A stretch of DNA of 64,000 nucleotides, from positions 186,001-250,000 of the forward strand of contig NZ_CP090642.1 in assembly GCF_029633825.1 (NCBI RefSeq), read 5' to 3'. Each line of letters starts with the position of its first letter. Within the stretch, counting starts at the first letter, position 1. Source of the DNA: Burkholderia contaminans (lineage in GTDB: Bacteria > Pseudomonadota > Gammaproteobacteria > Burkholderiales > Burkholderiaceae). The position numbers were made by a program, and so were the translations under genes. Shown in pieces: positions 16,589 through 26,174 of the stretch. The notes below the pieces were generated by a model that saw only the letters and a program-made list of their open reading frames with translations, was not told where the DNA came from and did no database searches.

Positions 16589-17761
16589 TCAGAACTTGTG
16601 GCGAATCCCGACGATCGCGAGTTCCTGCGTATCGGTGCCGGAGTTCACGCCGTACGAGCCGACCGACGCGGCTGCCTTCACGACCGCGCCGTTCGCGTTG
16701 AGCGTGTTGCCGCTCGCCTTCTGGTAGCCGAACAGCGCATACAGGTCGGTGCGCTTCGACAGCGCGTAGTCAGCGCCGAGGTTGACCTGGTTGTAGTGCG
16801 CGGAACTCGGACCCGTCAGCGACGTGTAGTTGTAGCCGACGCCCGCGCGCAGTGCCGGCGAGAACTGCCAGTTGAAGAACGCCGAGCCGTTGTTGAATTT
16901 CGCGTTCTGGCTGAACGCCGACAGCGTGTCCGCGCCGTACTGCGTATTCGAATACGCGAGGCCGAAGGTGGCGGGCCCGGCCACGTACTGGCCGGCCACG
17001 CGCACGATCTGGATCGACTTCGCGCTCGAGAAGCCCTGGTTGATCACGGTGTTGAACAGCGTGTCCGAGCTGCTCGACCACGTGCGCACGCCGTTCGCGA
17101 CGGTGGAGCCGCCGTTCGCATAGAAGAAGCCGGCGCCGAGCGACAGCGGGCCGTTCGCGTAGCTCGCGCCGAAGCTGTACGTGCGGCCGCTGCCGGTGGC
17201 GCCCGCGACGCCGCCGAAACCGTACAGGCCTTCGAACTGGAAGCCCGAGATCAGCGGGCTCGTGTATTTCACCGAGTTGCTGACGCGCAGGCTGTTGTCG
17301 TAGTTGTCGAGGTCGCCCGGCGTCGCGAACACGCCGCCGAAGTAGTTGTCCTGCGTGAGGCCCTGCACGAGATCGACGACCGGATCGTACTGGCGGCCGA
17401 GCGTCACGGTGCCGTACGTGCTGCTCGCGAGGCCGACGACGGCCTTGCGGCCGAACTCGCGCCCGCCCTGGCCGAGCGCGCCCGTGCCGATGTTGAAGCC
17501 GTTCTCGAGCTGGAACAGCGCGGCCAGGCCGCCGCCGAGATCCTCGGTGCCGCGCAGCCCCCAGCGGCTGCCCGACAGGTTGCCGCTGCTGAACTTGACG
17601 AGGCTCGACGCGTTGCTGCCGTTCGCGTTCTGCGCGTTGTGCACGTACGCGATGCCCGCATCGGCAATGCCGTACAGCGTGACGCTGCTTTGTGCGTGCG
17701 CGCCGGCGGCGTAGAGGGCGGCCGGCAGCGCGAGCAGCGCGAATGAACGGATCTGTTTCAT
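16589..17761 (-). CDS. Gram-negative trimeric porin
   Basis: A 390-residue outer-membrane protein. The signal peptide is MKQIRSFALLALPAALYAAG with cleavage after AHA, then the mature start QSSVTLYGIADAGIAYVHN, which is the standard opening of neutral betaproteobacterial porins (OpcP/Omp32 type). Further landmarks are SRWGLRGTEDLGGGLAALFQ, GRQYDPVVDLVQ and the C-terminal barrel strand ending GIRHKF with the terminal Phe needed for outer-membrane assembly. It should form a general diffusion pore. The start was chosen at the signal peptide rather than at the longer frame's first codon. No operon partner is evident. Confidence 0.95.
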   Translation of the reverse strand: MKQIRSFALLALPAALYAAGAHAQSSVTLYGIADAGIAYVHNAQNANGSNASSLVKFSSGNLSGSRWGLRGTEDLGGGLAALFQLENGFNIGTGALGQGGREFGRKAVVGLASSTYGTVTLGRQYDPVVDLVQGLTQDNYFGGVFATPGDLDNYDNSLRVSNSVKYTSPLISGFQFEGLYGFGGVAGATGSGRTYSFGASYANGPLSLGAGFFYANGGSTVANGVRTWSSSSDTLFNTVINQGFSSAKSIQIVRVAGQYVAGPATFGLAYSNTQYGADTLSAFSQNAKFNNGSAFFNWQFSPALRAGVGYNYTSLTGPSSAHYNQVNLGADYALSKRTDLYALFGYQKASGNTLNANGAVVKAAASVGSYGVNSGTDTQELAIVGIRHKF

Positions 17762-17912
17762 TGTGGGATTCCCCCCGGGTCGAATGGTCTGACGAGTCGG
17801 TGAACGATACGGACAGCGCATCGTCGAGGGAACCAATAAATTGTCGGATCGTTATGAGGCGGCGCAGAGATGGATGCGCGCGCAACCTGCCGGCGGCCCG
17901 CACGCGGGGATG

Positions 17913-18746
17913 CTATGCGTCATGCCGCCGCGACGCGTTTCTCAGCACGAGGGTCATCAGTTGCCTTCGCGAATCGACGCCGAGCTTCGCGAAGGCGCGC
18001 TTCGCGTAGGTATCGACGGTGGAGGTCTTGAGCCCCATCGATTGGGCGATGGCCGCCGACGTCATGCCCTGGATGAACGACGCACACACATGCATCTCGC
18101 GCGCGGTCAACCGTTCCTGCCATTCCGGCAGCCATTGCGCGACGAGGTCGAGATCGAGTTCGTCGCGCGGTGCGTCGTCGGCGGAGATCGCGCCGAGCAG
18201 GCGCTTGTGCGCGGACGCCAGCGGCAGCACGACTTGCGAAAGCTGCTTCAGCAGGCTCAGTTCCTTCAGCGAAAACGGCGGCAGCCGCCGTGAGCGCGCG
18301 ATCGAGATCGAGTAGCGCGTGCCGCCCGTCACGCCGGCGATCACGCATTCGTCATGAATGTCGCCGGCATCGAAGAACAGATGCCGTAGCTCGCTCGACA
18401 CGCGTTGCGCGGACACCTGCAGCAATTGCACGTCGTTTTCGGTTTCGATCGCCGCGTAAGTTGCATCGTCGCTCGCGTAGCTGCGGTAGTAGTGGCGCAT
18501 CACCTGCGCGACCAGCTCGGGCTCGCGGCCGAAGCTGCCGATCCAGCCGACGCTGCGCCGGCCGGAAGACGCGCTGCGCTCGTAGTCGAGGTGCACGGCG
18601 TCGAAATCGACGTAGCGCACGAGCGTGTCGTAGACGGCGCGCATGAACTGCGGCGTTCCGACGGCTTGTGCGATGTCGCCCAGCGTTTCAGTCACGAACG
18701 CGACGTGGCTCAGCGGAAGATCGGGGGCGGGCAGCGCAGCGCTCAT
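17913..18746 (-). CDS. LuxR-type regulator divergent from polyamine operon
   Basis: A 277-residue protein. The last 65 residues are a LuxR helix-turn-helix (LTAREMHVCASFIQGMTSAA, then IAQSMGLKTSTVDTYAKRAF). The first 190 residues form an all-alpha/beta, GAF-like sensing region (FDAVHLDYERSASSGRRSVG; FFDAGDIHDECVIAGV); I do not see the autoinducer-binding Trp/Tyr/Asp signature, so this is probably not a homoserine-lactone receptor. It starts 242 bp from the start of the polyamine operon on the other strand, which makes it the natural candidate regulator, perhaps sensing a polyamine or product. This role is inferred from location. Confidence 0.85.
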   Translation of the reverse strand: MSAALPAPDLPLSHVAFVTETLGDIAQAVGTPQFMRAVYDTLVRYVDFDAVHLDYERSASSGRRSVGWIGSFGREPELVAQVMRHYYRSYASDDATYAAIETENDVQLLQVSAQRVSSELRHLFFDAGDIHDECVIAGVTGGTRYSISIARSRRLPPFSLKELSLLKQLSQVVLPLASAHKRLLGAISADDAPRDELDLDLVAQWLPEWQERLTAREMHVCASFIQGMTSAAIAQSMGLKTSTVDTYAKRAFAKLGVDSRRQLMTLVLRNASRRHDA

Positions 18747-18988
18747 GGCGTCGTGTATCGAAGATTTTCAGGTGGCGCTACAGGTATCACGAATATTTTC
18801 GACTGCCTACGCGGGAATCTACCCAAACGGCGGGAATCGACGTCGCCGTTTGTCCCGGTTTTCGGGACTGACGCTGCCGGCCGCGATCTCTACATTGGCC
18901 CTTGTGCTGAACACCGCTCGACGGCGTTGACGCGAGTCCGGACCCGGACCGGGCGCAACGGCCGATCCCCATCACAAGGAGAATCCCC
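18747..18988. promoter_or_regulatory. Divergent promoter region of LuxR gene and polyamine operon
   Basis: The 242-bp gap between the two starts is lower in GC in its first 110 bp and should hold both promoters. AAGGAG lies eight bases before the binding-protein ATG (near 18978-18983). I could not pick a convincing -35/-10 pair or operator by eye. Confidence 0.4.
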
Positions 18989-20110
18989 ATGCGTATCCGT
19001 ATCCGTCGTCAATCGGCGTTGCGCGCCGCGCGCGTCACGTCGGCGGCGCTGGCCGTCGCGGCCAGCCTGTCGGCCCATGCCGGCGACACCAACCTGAACG
19101 TGTACAACTGGTCGGAGTACGTCGCGAAGGACACGGTGCCCGTCTTCGAGAAGCAGTCGGGCATCAAGGTGCGCTACGACAGCTACGACAGCGACGATAC
19201 GCTGCAGACGAAGCTGCTTGCGGGCAGCTCGGGCTACGACATCGTCGTGCCGACGTCGAACTATCTCGCGCAGCAGATCCAGGCCGGCGTGTACCAGAAG
19301 CTCGACAAGTCGAAGCTGCCGAATCTCGCGAACCTCGACCCGGTGCTGATGAAGATGGTCGCGAAGGCCGACCCGGGCAACCAGTACGGTGTGCCGTGGG
19401 CGTGGGGCACGACGGGGATCGGCTACAACGTCGAGGCGGTCAGGAAGCGGCTCGGCGACAACGCACCGACCGACAGCTGGGCGCTGCTGTTCGACCCGGC
19501 GAACGCGGCGAAGCTGAAGGGCTGCGGCATCTCGCTGCTCGACGCGCCGGACGCCGCGTTCGCGGCGGCGCTGCAGTACATGGGCAAGGACCCGGAGAGC
19601 AAGAACCCGGCCGACTACCAGGCTGCCTACGACGTGCTGAAGAAGATTCGCCCGTATGTCACGCAGTTCAGCTCGGCCGGCTATGCGGACGACCTGGCGA
19701 ACAACGATGTGTGCGTCGTGCTCGGCTGGTCGGGCGACGTCGGTATCGCGCGGCGGCGCACGCTGGACGCAAAGCGTTCGTACGAGATCCGCTACGTGAA
19801 CCCGAAGGAAGGCGGCCTGCTGTGGTTCGACGTGATGGCGATCCCGAAGGATGCGCCGCATCCGGAAGCCGCGCTGAAGTGGATCAACTACATCGAGGAT
19901 CCGAAGACCAACGCCGCGATCACGAACGAGATCTTCTATCCGAGCGCCAACAAGGCCGCGCGCCCGTTCGTGACACCGGCGATCGTGCAGGACCCGGGCA
20001 TCTACCTGTCCGACGCGACGATCGCGAAGGCGTCGCTCGCGATGCCGCGCAGCGCAGACATCGCGCGGATGCAGAACCGTCTGTGGCTGCAGCTGAAGTC
20101 GGGTGGTTGA
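18989..20110 (+). CDS. potF: Polyamine ABC transporter periplasmic binding protein (PotF/SpuD-like)
   Basis: A 373-residue periplasmic protein with an N-terminal signal peptide (Arg-rich, then VTSAALAVAASLSAHA) and mature start GDTNLNVYNWSEYVAKDTVP. That NWSEYV opening, the SSGYDIVVPTSNYLAQQIQA segment and QYGVPWAWGTTGIGYNVEAV, which carries the tryptophan and acidic residues around the amine pocket, are characteristic of putrescine/spermidine receptors. AAGGAG lies upstream of the ATG. It is the first gene of a co-directional run with short gaps (11, 10, -4, 31, 26, 74, 47 and 25 bp), which strongly suggests one operon for uptake and breakdown of a polyamine. Putrescine against spermidine or a diamine cannot be settled by eye. 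Confidence 0.92.
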   Translation: MRIRIRRQSALRAARVTSAALAVAASLSAHAGDTNLNVYNWSEYVAKDTVPVFEKQSGIKVRYDSYDSDDTLQTKLLAGSSGYDIVVPTSNYLAQQIQAGVYQKLDKSKLPNLANLDPVLMKMVAKADPGNQYGVPWAWGTTGIGYNVEAVRKRLGDNAPTDSWALLFDPANAAKLKGCGISLLDAPDAAFAAALQYMGKDPESKNPADYQAAYDVLKKIRPYVTQFSSAGYADDLANNDVCVVLGWSGDVGIARRRTLDAKRSYEIRYVNPKEGGLLWFDVMAIPKDAPHPEAALKWINYIEDPKTNAAITNEIFYPSANKAARPFVTPAIVQDPGIYLSDATIAKASLAMPRSADIARMQNRLWLQLKSGG

Positions 20111-20121
20111 GGGAGACGACG

Positions 20122-21261
20122 ATGATCCATACGCTCCCTGCCGCAGCGGTTGCGGGCACCGCCCGCGGCAATGCGGACGCCTTCGTGCGCCTCGAAAACG
20201 TCGTGAAGACATTCGGCGACAGCACCGCTGTCGACAACGTGAACCTGACGATCGCGAAGAACGAGCTGTTCGCGCTGCTCGGCAGCTCGGGTTGCGGCAA
20301 GTCGACGTTGCTGCGCATGCTCGCCGGGCTCGAGACGGCCACCTCCGGCAAGATCTTCGTCGATGGCGAGGATCTCGCGTCGCTGCCGCCGTACCGCCGC
20401 CCGGTGAACATGATGTTCCAGTCGTACGCGCTGTTCCCGCACATGACGGTCGAGTCGAACGTCGCGTTCGGCCTGAAGCAGGAAGGCACGCCGAAGCAAG
20501 AGATCAAGGAGCGCGTGGCCGATGCGCTCGCGCTCGTGCAGATGAGCAAGTATGCGCAGCGCAAGCCGCACCAGCTCTCCGGCGGACAGCAGCAGCGTGT
20601 CGCGCTCGCCCGCTCGCTGGTGAAACGCCCGAAGCTGCTCTTGCTCGACGAGCCGATGTCCGCGCTCGACAAGAAGATCCGCCAGAAGACCCAGCTCGAA
20701 CTCGTGAACATCATCGAGAAGGTCGACGTGACCTGCGTGATGGTCACGCACGACCAAGAAGAAGCGATGACGATGGCCAGCCGCCTCGCGGTGATGAGCG
20801 AAGGCAAGATCGTCCAGATCGGCGCGCCGGGCGAGGTGTACGAATTCCCGAACAGCCGCTTCTCGGCCGAATTCATCGGTTCGACCAACCTGTTCGAAGG
20901 GCGCGTGGTCGAGGACGAGCCCGATCACATCTTCGTCGAGAGCGACGACCTCGAGGCGCGCATGTACGTGAGCCACGGCGTCACGGGCCCGCTCGGCATG
21001 CCGGTGGGCATCTCGGTGCGCCCGGAGCGCATTCACGTGTCGCGCGAGAAGCCGGGCTCGAAACACAACTGGGCACGCGGCGTCGTGACCGACATCGCGT
21101 ACATGGGCAGCTACTCGCTGTACCACGTGCGCCTGCCGAGCGGCAAGACGGTGGTATCGAACCTGTCGAGCTCGCACCTGATGAACGACAACGCACCGGC
21201 GTGGAACGACGACGTGTTCGTGTCGTGGTCGCCGGCCAGCGGCGTCGTGCTGACGCAGTGA
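20122..21261 (+). CDS. potG: Polyamine ABC transporter ATP-binding protein
   Basis: A 379-residue cytoplasmic ATPase. The Walker A is GSSGCGKST (near residue 54), the signature LSGGQQQRVALARSL and Walker B LLLLDEPMSALD. The C-terminal third has a TOBE domain (about 300-378) with GISVRPERIHVSRE, typical of PotA/PotG. It starts 11 bp after the binding-protein stop. It powers import of the amine captured by the binding protein. Confidence 0.93.
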   Translation: MIHTLPAAAVAGTARGNADAFVRLENVVKTFGDSTAVDNVNLTIAKNELFALLGSSGCGKSTLLRMLAGLETATSGKIFVDGEDLASLPPYRRPVNMMFQSYALFPHMTVESNVAFGLKQEGTPKQEIKERVADALALVQMSKYAQRKPHQLSGGQQQRVALARSLVKRPKLLLLDEPMSALDKKIRQKTQLELVNIIEKVDVTCVMVTHDQEEAMTMASRLAVMSEGKIVQIGAPGEVYEFPNSRFSAEFIGSTNLFEGRVVEDEPDHIFVESDDLEARMYVSHGVTGPLGMPVGISVRPERIHVSREKPGSKHNWARGVVTDIAYMGSYSLYHVRLPSGKTVVSNLSSSHLMNDNAPAWNDDVFVSWSPASGVVLTQ

Positions 21262-21271
21262 GGACGACGCG

Positions 21272-22231
21272 ATGAGAACCTCCGCCTCCAATCCGTCCGC
21301 GCCGGTGCCGACCGGCGCCCGCCCGGGCCGCTTCGACTTTCTGTCGCGCTTCCTGCCGTCGGGCCGCAGCGTCGCGATCGGCGTGCCGTTCGTGTGGCTT
21401 GCCGTGTTCTTCGCGCTGCCGTTCGTGCTGGTGCTGAAGATCAGCTTCGCCGACCAGATGCTCGGTATCCCGCCGTACACCGCACTCGCGCGGCTGGAGG
21501 CCGGCACCGTGCAGGTCGTGCTGTCGCTGAAGCATTACGCGCTGCTGCTGCAGGACGACCTGTACCTGAACACCTACGTCAGCTCGCTGAAGATGGCTGC
21601 GGCATCGACGCTGATGTGCCTGCTGGCCGGTTATCCGATCGCGTACTTCATTGCGCGCTCGGCGCCGGGCCGCCGCAACGTGCTGATGATGGCCGTGATG
21701 CTGCCGTTCTGGACGTCGTTCCTGATCCGCGTCTATGCGTGGGTCGGGATCATGAAGGACGACGGGCTGCTGAACCACGTGCTGGCGTCGCTCGGCGTGA
21801 TCGCGACACCGCTGCGCCTGTATCACACCGACGCGGGCGTCTACATCGGGATGGTCTATTCGTACCTGCCGTTCATGGTGATGCCGCTGTACGCGCACCT
21901 GGTGAAGATGGACCTCACGCTGCTCGAAGCCGCGAACGATCTCGGTGCAACACCGTGGTCCGCGTTCTGGCGCATCACGCTGCCGTTGTCGAGGAACGGC
22001 ATCGTCGCGGGCAGCCTGCTCGTGTTCATCCCGGCGGTAGGCGAATACGTGATTCCCGAGCTGCTCGGCGGCGCGAACACGCTGATGCTCGGCCGCGTGA
22101 TGTGGGATGAATTCTTCAACAACATGGACTGGCCGATGGCGTCCGCGGTGACGGTGACGATGGTGCTGCTGCTGCTCGTGCCGATGGCGCTGCTCCATTA
22201 CAGCCAGACCGAAGCGGAGCCCAGGTCATGA
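21272..22231 (+). CDS. potH: Polyamine ABC transporter permease 1
   Basis: A 319-residue inner-membrane protein with about six transmembrane helices. The EAA loop is LLEAANDLGATPWSAFWRIT (near residue 210) with the following LPLSRNGI, the contact to the ATPase. A 30-residue polar head precedes the first helix. It ends overlapping the next gene by 4 bp (ATGA), a sign of coupled translation. Confidence 0.92.
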   Translation: MRTSASNPSAPVPTGARPGRFDFLSRFLPSGRSVAIGVPFVWLAVFFALPFVLVLKISFADQMLGIPPYTALARLEAGTVQVVLSLKHYALLLQDDLYLNTYVSSLKMAAASTLMCLLAGYPIAYFIARSAPGRRNVLMMAVMLPFWTSFLIRVYAWVGIMKDDGLLNHVLASLGVIATPLRLYHTDAGVYIGMVYSYLPFMVMPLYAHLVKMDLTLLEAANDLGATPWSAFWRITLPLSRNGIVAGSLLVFIPAVGEYVIPELLGGANTLMLGRVMWDEFFNNMDWPMASAVTVTMVLLLLVPMALLHYSQTEAEPRS

Positions 22232-23169
22232 ACCGTGCGAATCGCATTCTGTCCGCGTGCGTGCTGGGCGCGGGCTTCCTGTTCCTGTACATCCCGATCG
22301 TCAGCCTGGTCGCGTACTCGTTCAACGCGTCGAAGCTGGTGACGGTGTGGTCGGGTTTCTCGCTGAAGTGGTACGGCGCGCTGCTGCACGACGACGAACT
22401 GCTCACGGCCGCCTGGCTGTCGCTGAAGATCGCGCTGCTGACGGCCACCGCGTCGGTCGCGATCGGCACCTGGGCCGGCTTCGTGCTCGCCCGCATGGGG
22501 CGTTTTCGCGGCTTCACGCTGTATGCCGCGATGATCAACGCGCCGCTCGTGATTCCGGAGGTGATCCAGGGCATCTCGCTGCTGCTGCTGTTCGTCGCGA
22601 TGCAGCAGACCTTCGGCTGGCCGGCCGGGCGCGGCTGGCTGACGATCTGGATCGGCCACGTGATGCTGTGCCTGTCGTTCGTCGCAGTGATCGTGCAATC
22701 GCGCGTGAAGGAGCTCGATCGCTCGATCGAGGAAGCCGCGCTCGATCTCGGCGCACGGCCGTGGAAGGTGTTCTTCGTGATCACGCTGCCGCTGATTGCG
22801 CAGGCGCTGGTGTCCGGCTGGCTGCTTGCCTTCACGGTGTCGATCGACGACGTGATCCTGTCCGCGTTCCTGTCGGGTCCCGGTTCGACGACGCTGCCGC
22901 TCGTCGTGTTCTCGCGCGTGCGGATGGGGCTCAACCCGGAGATGAATGCGCTCGCCACGGTATTCATCACGGTCGTGACGATCGGGGTCGTCGTCGTGAA
23001 CCGCGCGATGCTGGCCCGCGAGCGGCGGCACGCGCGCGACACGCGGACGTGGCATGCGGCATCCACGCCCGAGGTATCCGGGAACCCCGCGTCACCGTCC
23101 GCCATGTTGCCCGCGCGCGCGCCTGCCGCGCCGCCGCTGCACGACCGCATCCCGCATCCCACGAAGTGA
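22228..23169 (+). CDS. potI: Polyamine ABC transporter permease 2
   Basis: A 313-residue permease with six transmembrane helices and an EAA loop IEEAALDLGARPWKVFFVIT (near residue 172). The initiation codon overlaps the previous stop, showing tight coupling with the first permease. The last 45 residues (after ERRHARDTR) form a polar, Ala/Pro-rich cytoplasmic tail longer than usual for PotI; this tail looks low-complexity and may be dispensable. Together with the three preceding genes it completes an ABC importer. Confidence 0.92.
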   Translation: MNRANRILSACVLGAGFLFLYIPIVSLVAYSFNASKLVTVWSGFSLKWYGALLHDDELLTAAWLSLKIALLTATASVAIGTWAGFVLARMGRFRGFTLYAAMINAPLVIPEVIQGISLLLLFVAMQQTFGWPAGRGWLTIWIGHVMLCLSFVAVIVQSRVKELDRSIEEAALDLGARPWKVFFVITLPLIAQALVSGWLLAFTVSIDDVILSAFLSGPGSTTLPLVVFSRVRMGLNPEMNALATVFITVVTIGVVVVNRAMLARERRHARDTRTWHAASTPEVSGNPASPSAMLPARAPAAPPLHDRIPHPTK

Positions 23170-23200
23170 CGAACAGTGACGAACGACCAGGAGACATTCC

Positions 23201-24781
23201 ATGAAAAAGAAGATGCTCTGCGCGCTGATCGCCGGCGCGCTGCCGGGGCTGGCCGCGGCGAATTCGAGCGCCGACGAGATCCGGACGCTGCAGCAGCAGA
23301 TCGCGGTGCTGCAACGGCAGATGAGCGCGCTGCAATCGCAGCTCGGCGCGAAGCCGTTGACCGTACCGGTGGCGTCGAACGCGACGAATGCATCGAACGC
23401 CGCGACAGGCGCGGCGGTTGATCCGTCCGCACCCGGCTACGGGCAGGCACCCGCCGTGCTGACCAACGACGACGTGTCGGAAATCCGGCAACAGGTCGCG
23501 AACCAGCAGCTGAAGGTCGATTCGCTGACCGACGCCGCGCGCACCGGCCCGATCGCCGGGCTGTCGGTGACGGGCTACCTCGACCCGACCTACGTGGTCA
23601 ACCGGGGTGCCGGCACGTCGTCGTTCCAGTTCGCGAATCACGAGAGCGCGTACACCTACTACAACAGCACGTTCGGCGATGTATTCCTCGACATCAAGAA
23701 GACGTTTGGCGTCGGCCCGACCGCGCCGTCCGCGGAAATCACGCTGATGCCGAACCGCGGCGCGGGCCTGTCGATGATGACGGGCAGCGGCTCGAGCGGC
23801 CTGAATATCGTCAACACGGCCGTCCTGACCGTGCCGCTGTCGGGCACGACGGCGCTCACCGGCGGACTGGTGACGGGCTTCGGCGGCTATGAATACCAGC
23901 AGTCGAACATGATGCTGACGCTCACGCACAACCTGCTGTACGACTTCTCCGATCCGGGTTCGTCGATCGGCGCGGGCCTCAACTACCTGAGCGCGGACGG
24001 CCACTGGGCGTGGAAGTTCTTCGTCGGCAACGAGCAGTTCCGCAGCACGGGCGCGGTCACGCAGACCGGCGTCAACGCGCTCGGCGACCCGGTCACGACG
24101 AGCAACAAGGTGCCGACCTTCACCGCGCGCGTCGATTACCTGCGCGGCAGCGCGCTCGACGTCGGCGGCTCGATCAGCATCGGCCGCCAGACGCTGCCGA
24201 GCGCGGTCGACCCGGCGACCGGGAACGTGCGCTATGGCGTGGGCGGCAACGCATCGAGCGCGTACGGCGCGTTCTTCTTCGGCGAGGCCGATGCGACCTA
24301 CACGCTCGCCGATGCGCAGTACAACGCCGAGTTCGATTACGGCCAGCAGCAGCACGGCGCGTTCAACGGCGGGCTCGCACAGTGGTTCGGGCTGTCGCTG
24401 CTCGCGCACCGCAAGTTCAACGCGCCGGTGGTAGGCCGCATGGGCGCGACGCTGCGCTACGACCTGCTCGTGAACCGGAAGAACGGCGGCGGCGGCTCGT
24501 CGATCGGCCTGAATGGCAACGGGATGGATCCGTACAACGGTTTCGGCATCGATGCCGACTGCCTTGCGCTGTCGAAGGCGAGCGGCGGCGTCGGCTTCGA
24601 GTGCAAGGGCGCGACGCGGCAGGCCGCCGCGTTCGACCTGCTGTTCTACCCGACCCAGCAAGTGACGGTGAAGGTCGAATACCGGCACGACTGGGCGAGC
24701 AACAAGGTTTTCCTGCGTCACGACGGGTCGTACGAGAAGTCGAACGACCTGCTCGCCACCCAACTCATCTACGCGTTCTGA
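23201..24781 (+). CDS. DUF3138-type outer-membrane beta-barrel protein in polyamine operon
   Basis: A 526-residue protein with a signal peptide (MKKKMLCALIAGALPGLAAA), then a coiled-coil heptad segment (IRTLQQQIAVLQRQMSALQS, residues about 27-52) and a short Ala/Thr linker. A long beta-barrel-like region (about 110-526) full of alternating hydrophobic and aromatic residues ends in QLIYAF, with the terminal Phe expected for outer-membrane insertion. The combination of an N-terminal coiled coil and a barrel resembles the DUF3138 family as I remember it. Its place between the importer genes and the catabolic genes suggests it lets a polyamine or its conjugate cross the outer membrane. The function is inferred. 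Confidence 0.8.
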   Translation: MKKKMLCALIAGALPGLAAANSSADEIRTLQQQIAVLQRQMSALQSQLGAKPLTVPVASNATNASNAATGAAVDPSAPGYGQAPAVLTNDDVSEIRQQVANQQLKVDSLTDAARTGPIAGLSVTGYLDPTYVVNRGAGTSSFQFANHESAYTYYNSTFGDVFLDIKKTFGVGPTAPSAEITLMPNRGAGLSMMTGSGSSGLNIVNTAVLTVPLSGTTALTGGLVTGFGGYEYQQSNMMLTLTHNLLYDFSDPGSSIGAGLNYLSADGHWAWKFFVGNEQFRSTGAVTQTGVNALGDPVTTSNKVPTFTARVDYLRGSALDVGGSISIGRQTLPSAVDPATGNVRYGVGGNASSAYGAFFFGEADATYTLADAQYNAEFDYGQQQHGAFNGGLAQWFGLSLLAHRKFNAPVVGRMGATLRYDLLVNRKNGGGGSSIGLNGNGMDPYNGFGIDADCLALSKASGGVGFECKGATRQAAAFDLLFYPTQQVTVKVEYRHDWASNKVFLRHDGSYEKSNDLLATQLIYAF

Positions 24782-24807
24782 CGCGGCGCCGTTCGCGAGT
24801 CTTGCAC

Positions 24808-26100
24808 ATGCTCAAGTTCGAAAACCAGCAACATGTTCAGTCCTACTATGCAGCGACGGCGAACAACCGTACGCGGCATCCGTCGCTCGACGGGGCCGTG
24901 ACGGCCGACGTCTGCGTGATCGGCGGCGGGCTCACGGGCCTGTCCGCGGCACTCGAACTCGCCGAGCGCGGCCATTCGGTCGTGCTCGTCGAGGCGTCGA
25001 AGATCGGCTGGGGCGCGAGCGGGCGCAACGGCGGCCAGCTGATCGCCGGGTACGCGTGCGATATCGACACGTTCTCGGCTTACCTGCCGGAAGACGACGT
25101 GCGGCGCGTCTGGGCGATGGGGCTGGAGTCGGTCGAGATCGTCCGGCAGCGGGTCGAGCGGTACGGCATCGATTGCGACCTGACTTCCGGCTATCTGACC
25201 GCCGCGATCAAGCCGCGCCATCTCGATGCGCTGCGCGCGTGGCGCGATACCGCGGCGAGCCGCTTCGGCTATCGCGGCTACGAAGTCGTCGAGCGCACCG
25301 ACATGCATCGCTTCGTCGCATCGGATCGCTACTTCGGCGGCCTCCGTTACGAAGGCAGCGGCCACCTGCATCCGCTGAACTACACGCTCGGCCTTGCACG
25401 GGCGGCGCGCGAGGCCGGCGTGACGATCCACGAGGATACGCCCGCGCTCGCGCTCGACCGCGCCGCACCGTATCACCGCGTGACATGCGCACGCGGACAC
25501 GTGGATGCCCGTCACGTCGTGCTGGCCTGCAATGCATACCTCGGGCAGCTGGCGCCGGCGCTCGCGCGCAAGATCATTCCGGTCGCGACATACCTGATCG
25601 CGACGGAGCCGCTCGGCGACGCGCGTGCGGCCGAAACGATGCCGGCCGATGCGGCGATCTGCGACACCCATTCGGCGCTCGACTATTTCCGGCTGACACG
25701 CGACCGCCGGCTGCTGTGGGGCGGCAAGGCCAGCAGCTCGACGAATACGCCGCGCGACCTCGCGGCCGCGATGCGGCGCGACATGCTGAAGACGTTCCCG
25801 CAGCTGGCCGATGTGCGGATCGACTATGCGTGGGGCGGGCTGATCGACGCGACGATGAATCGCGCACCGCATTTCGGCAGGCTCGAGCCGACCGTGTATT
25901 TCGCGCAGGGCTTTTCCGGGCACGGCGTCAACGTGACGGGCCTGGCGGGGCGGCTGATCGCGGAAGCGATCGATGCACAGGCCGCGCGCTTCGACCTGTT
26001 CGGCCGGATTCGCCATCGCGACTTTCCGGGCGGCCGCGCACTGCGCACGCCGATGCTGGCGCTCGCGATGACCTGGCACCGGATGATGGACCTGCTCTGA
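24808..26100 (+). CDS. FAD-dependent amine oxidoreductase (PuuB/DAO family)
   Basis: A 430-residue flavoenzyme. The FAD-binding Rossmann motif is VIGGGLTGLSAALELAERGH, near residue 38, followed by the acidic LVEASKIGWGASGRNGGQL that is typical of PuuB-type oxidoreductases. The C-terminal FAD contact is FAQGFSGHGVNVTGLAGRL (near residue 375). PuuB oxidises gamma-glutamyl-putrescine to an aldehyde with release of ammonia and hydrogen peroxide; whether this copy prefers the glutamylated or the free amine is open, because no gamma-glutamyl-putrescine synthetase (PuuA) is encoded nearby. It starts 26 bp after the outer-membrane gene. Confidence 0.88.
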   Translation: MLKFENQQHVQSYYAATANNRTRHPSLDGAVTADVCVIGGGLTGLSAALELAERGHSVVLVEASKIGWGASGRNGGQLIAGYACDIDTFSAYLPEDDVRRVWAMGLESVEIVRQRVERYGIDCDLTSGYLTAAIKPRHLDALRAWRDTAASRFGYRGYEVVERTDMHRFVASDRYFGGLRYEGSGHLHPLNYTLGLARAAREAGVTIHEDTPALALDRAAPYHRVTCARGHVDARHVVLACNAYLGQLAPALARKIIPVATYLIATEPLGDARAAETMPADAAICDTHSALDYFRLTRDRRLLWGGKASSSTNTPRDLAAAMRRDMLKTFPQLADVRIDYAWGGLIDATMNRAPHFGRLEPTVYFAQGFSGHGVNVTGLAGRLIAEAIDAQAARFDLFGRIRHRDFPGGRALRTPMLALAMTWHRMMDLL

Positions 26101-26174
26101 CCCGCGCGGGCAGCGCGTCTGTCCTTCCGCACCGCACCGAAACGTTTCGAATCACTCATGCCCTGGAGGCACTC

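Noticed and set aside
19396..20110. Second long frame running through the binding-protein gene into the ATPase gene
   Set aside because: The upstream part is an out-of-frame shadow of potF. The ATPase starts at ATG 20122 with a proper N-terminus.
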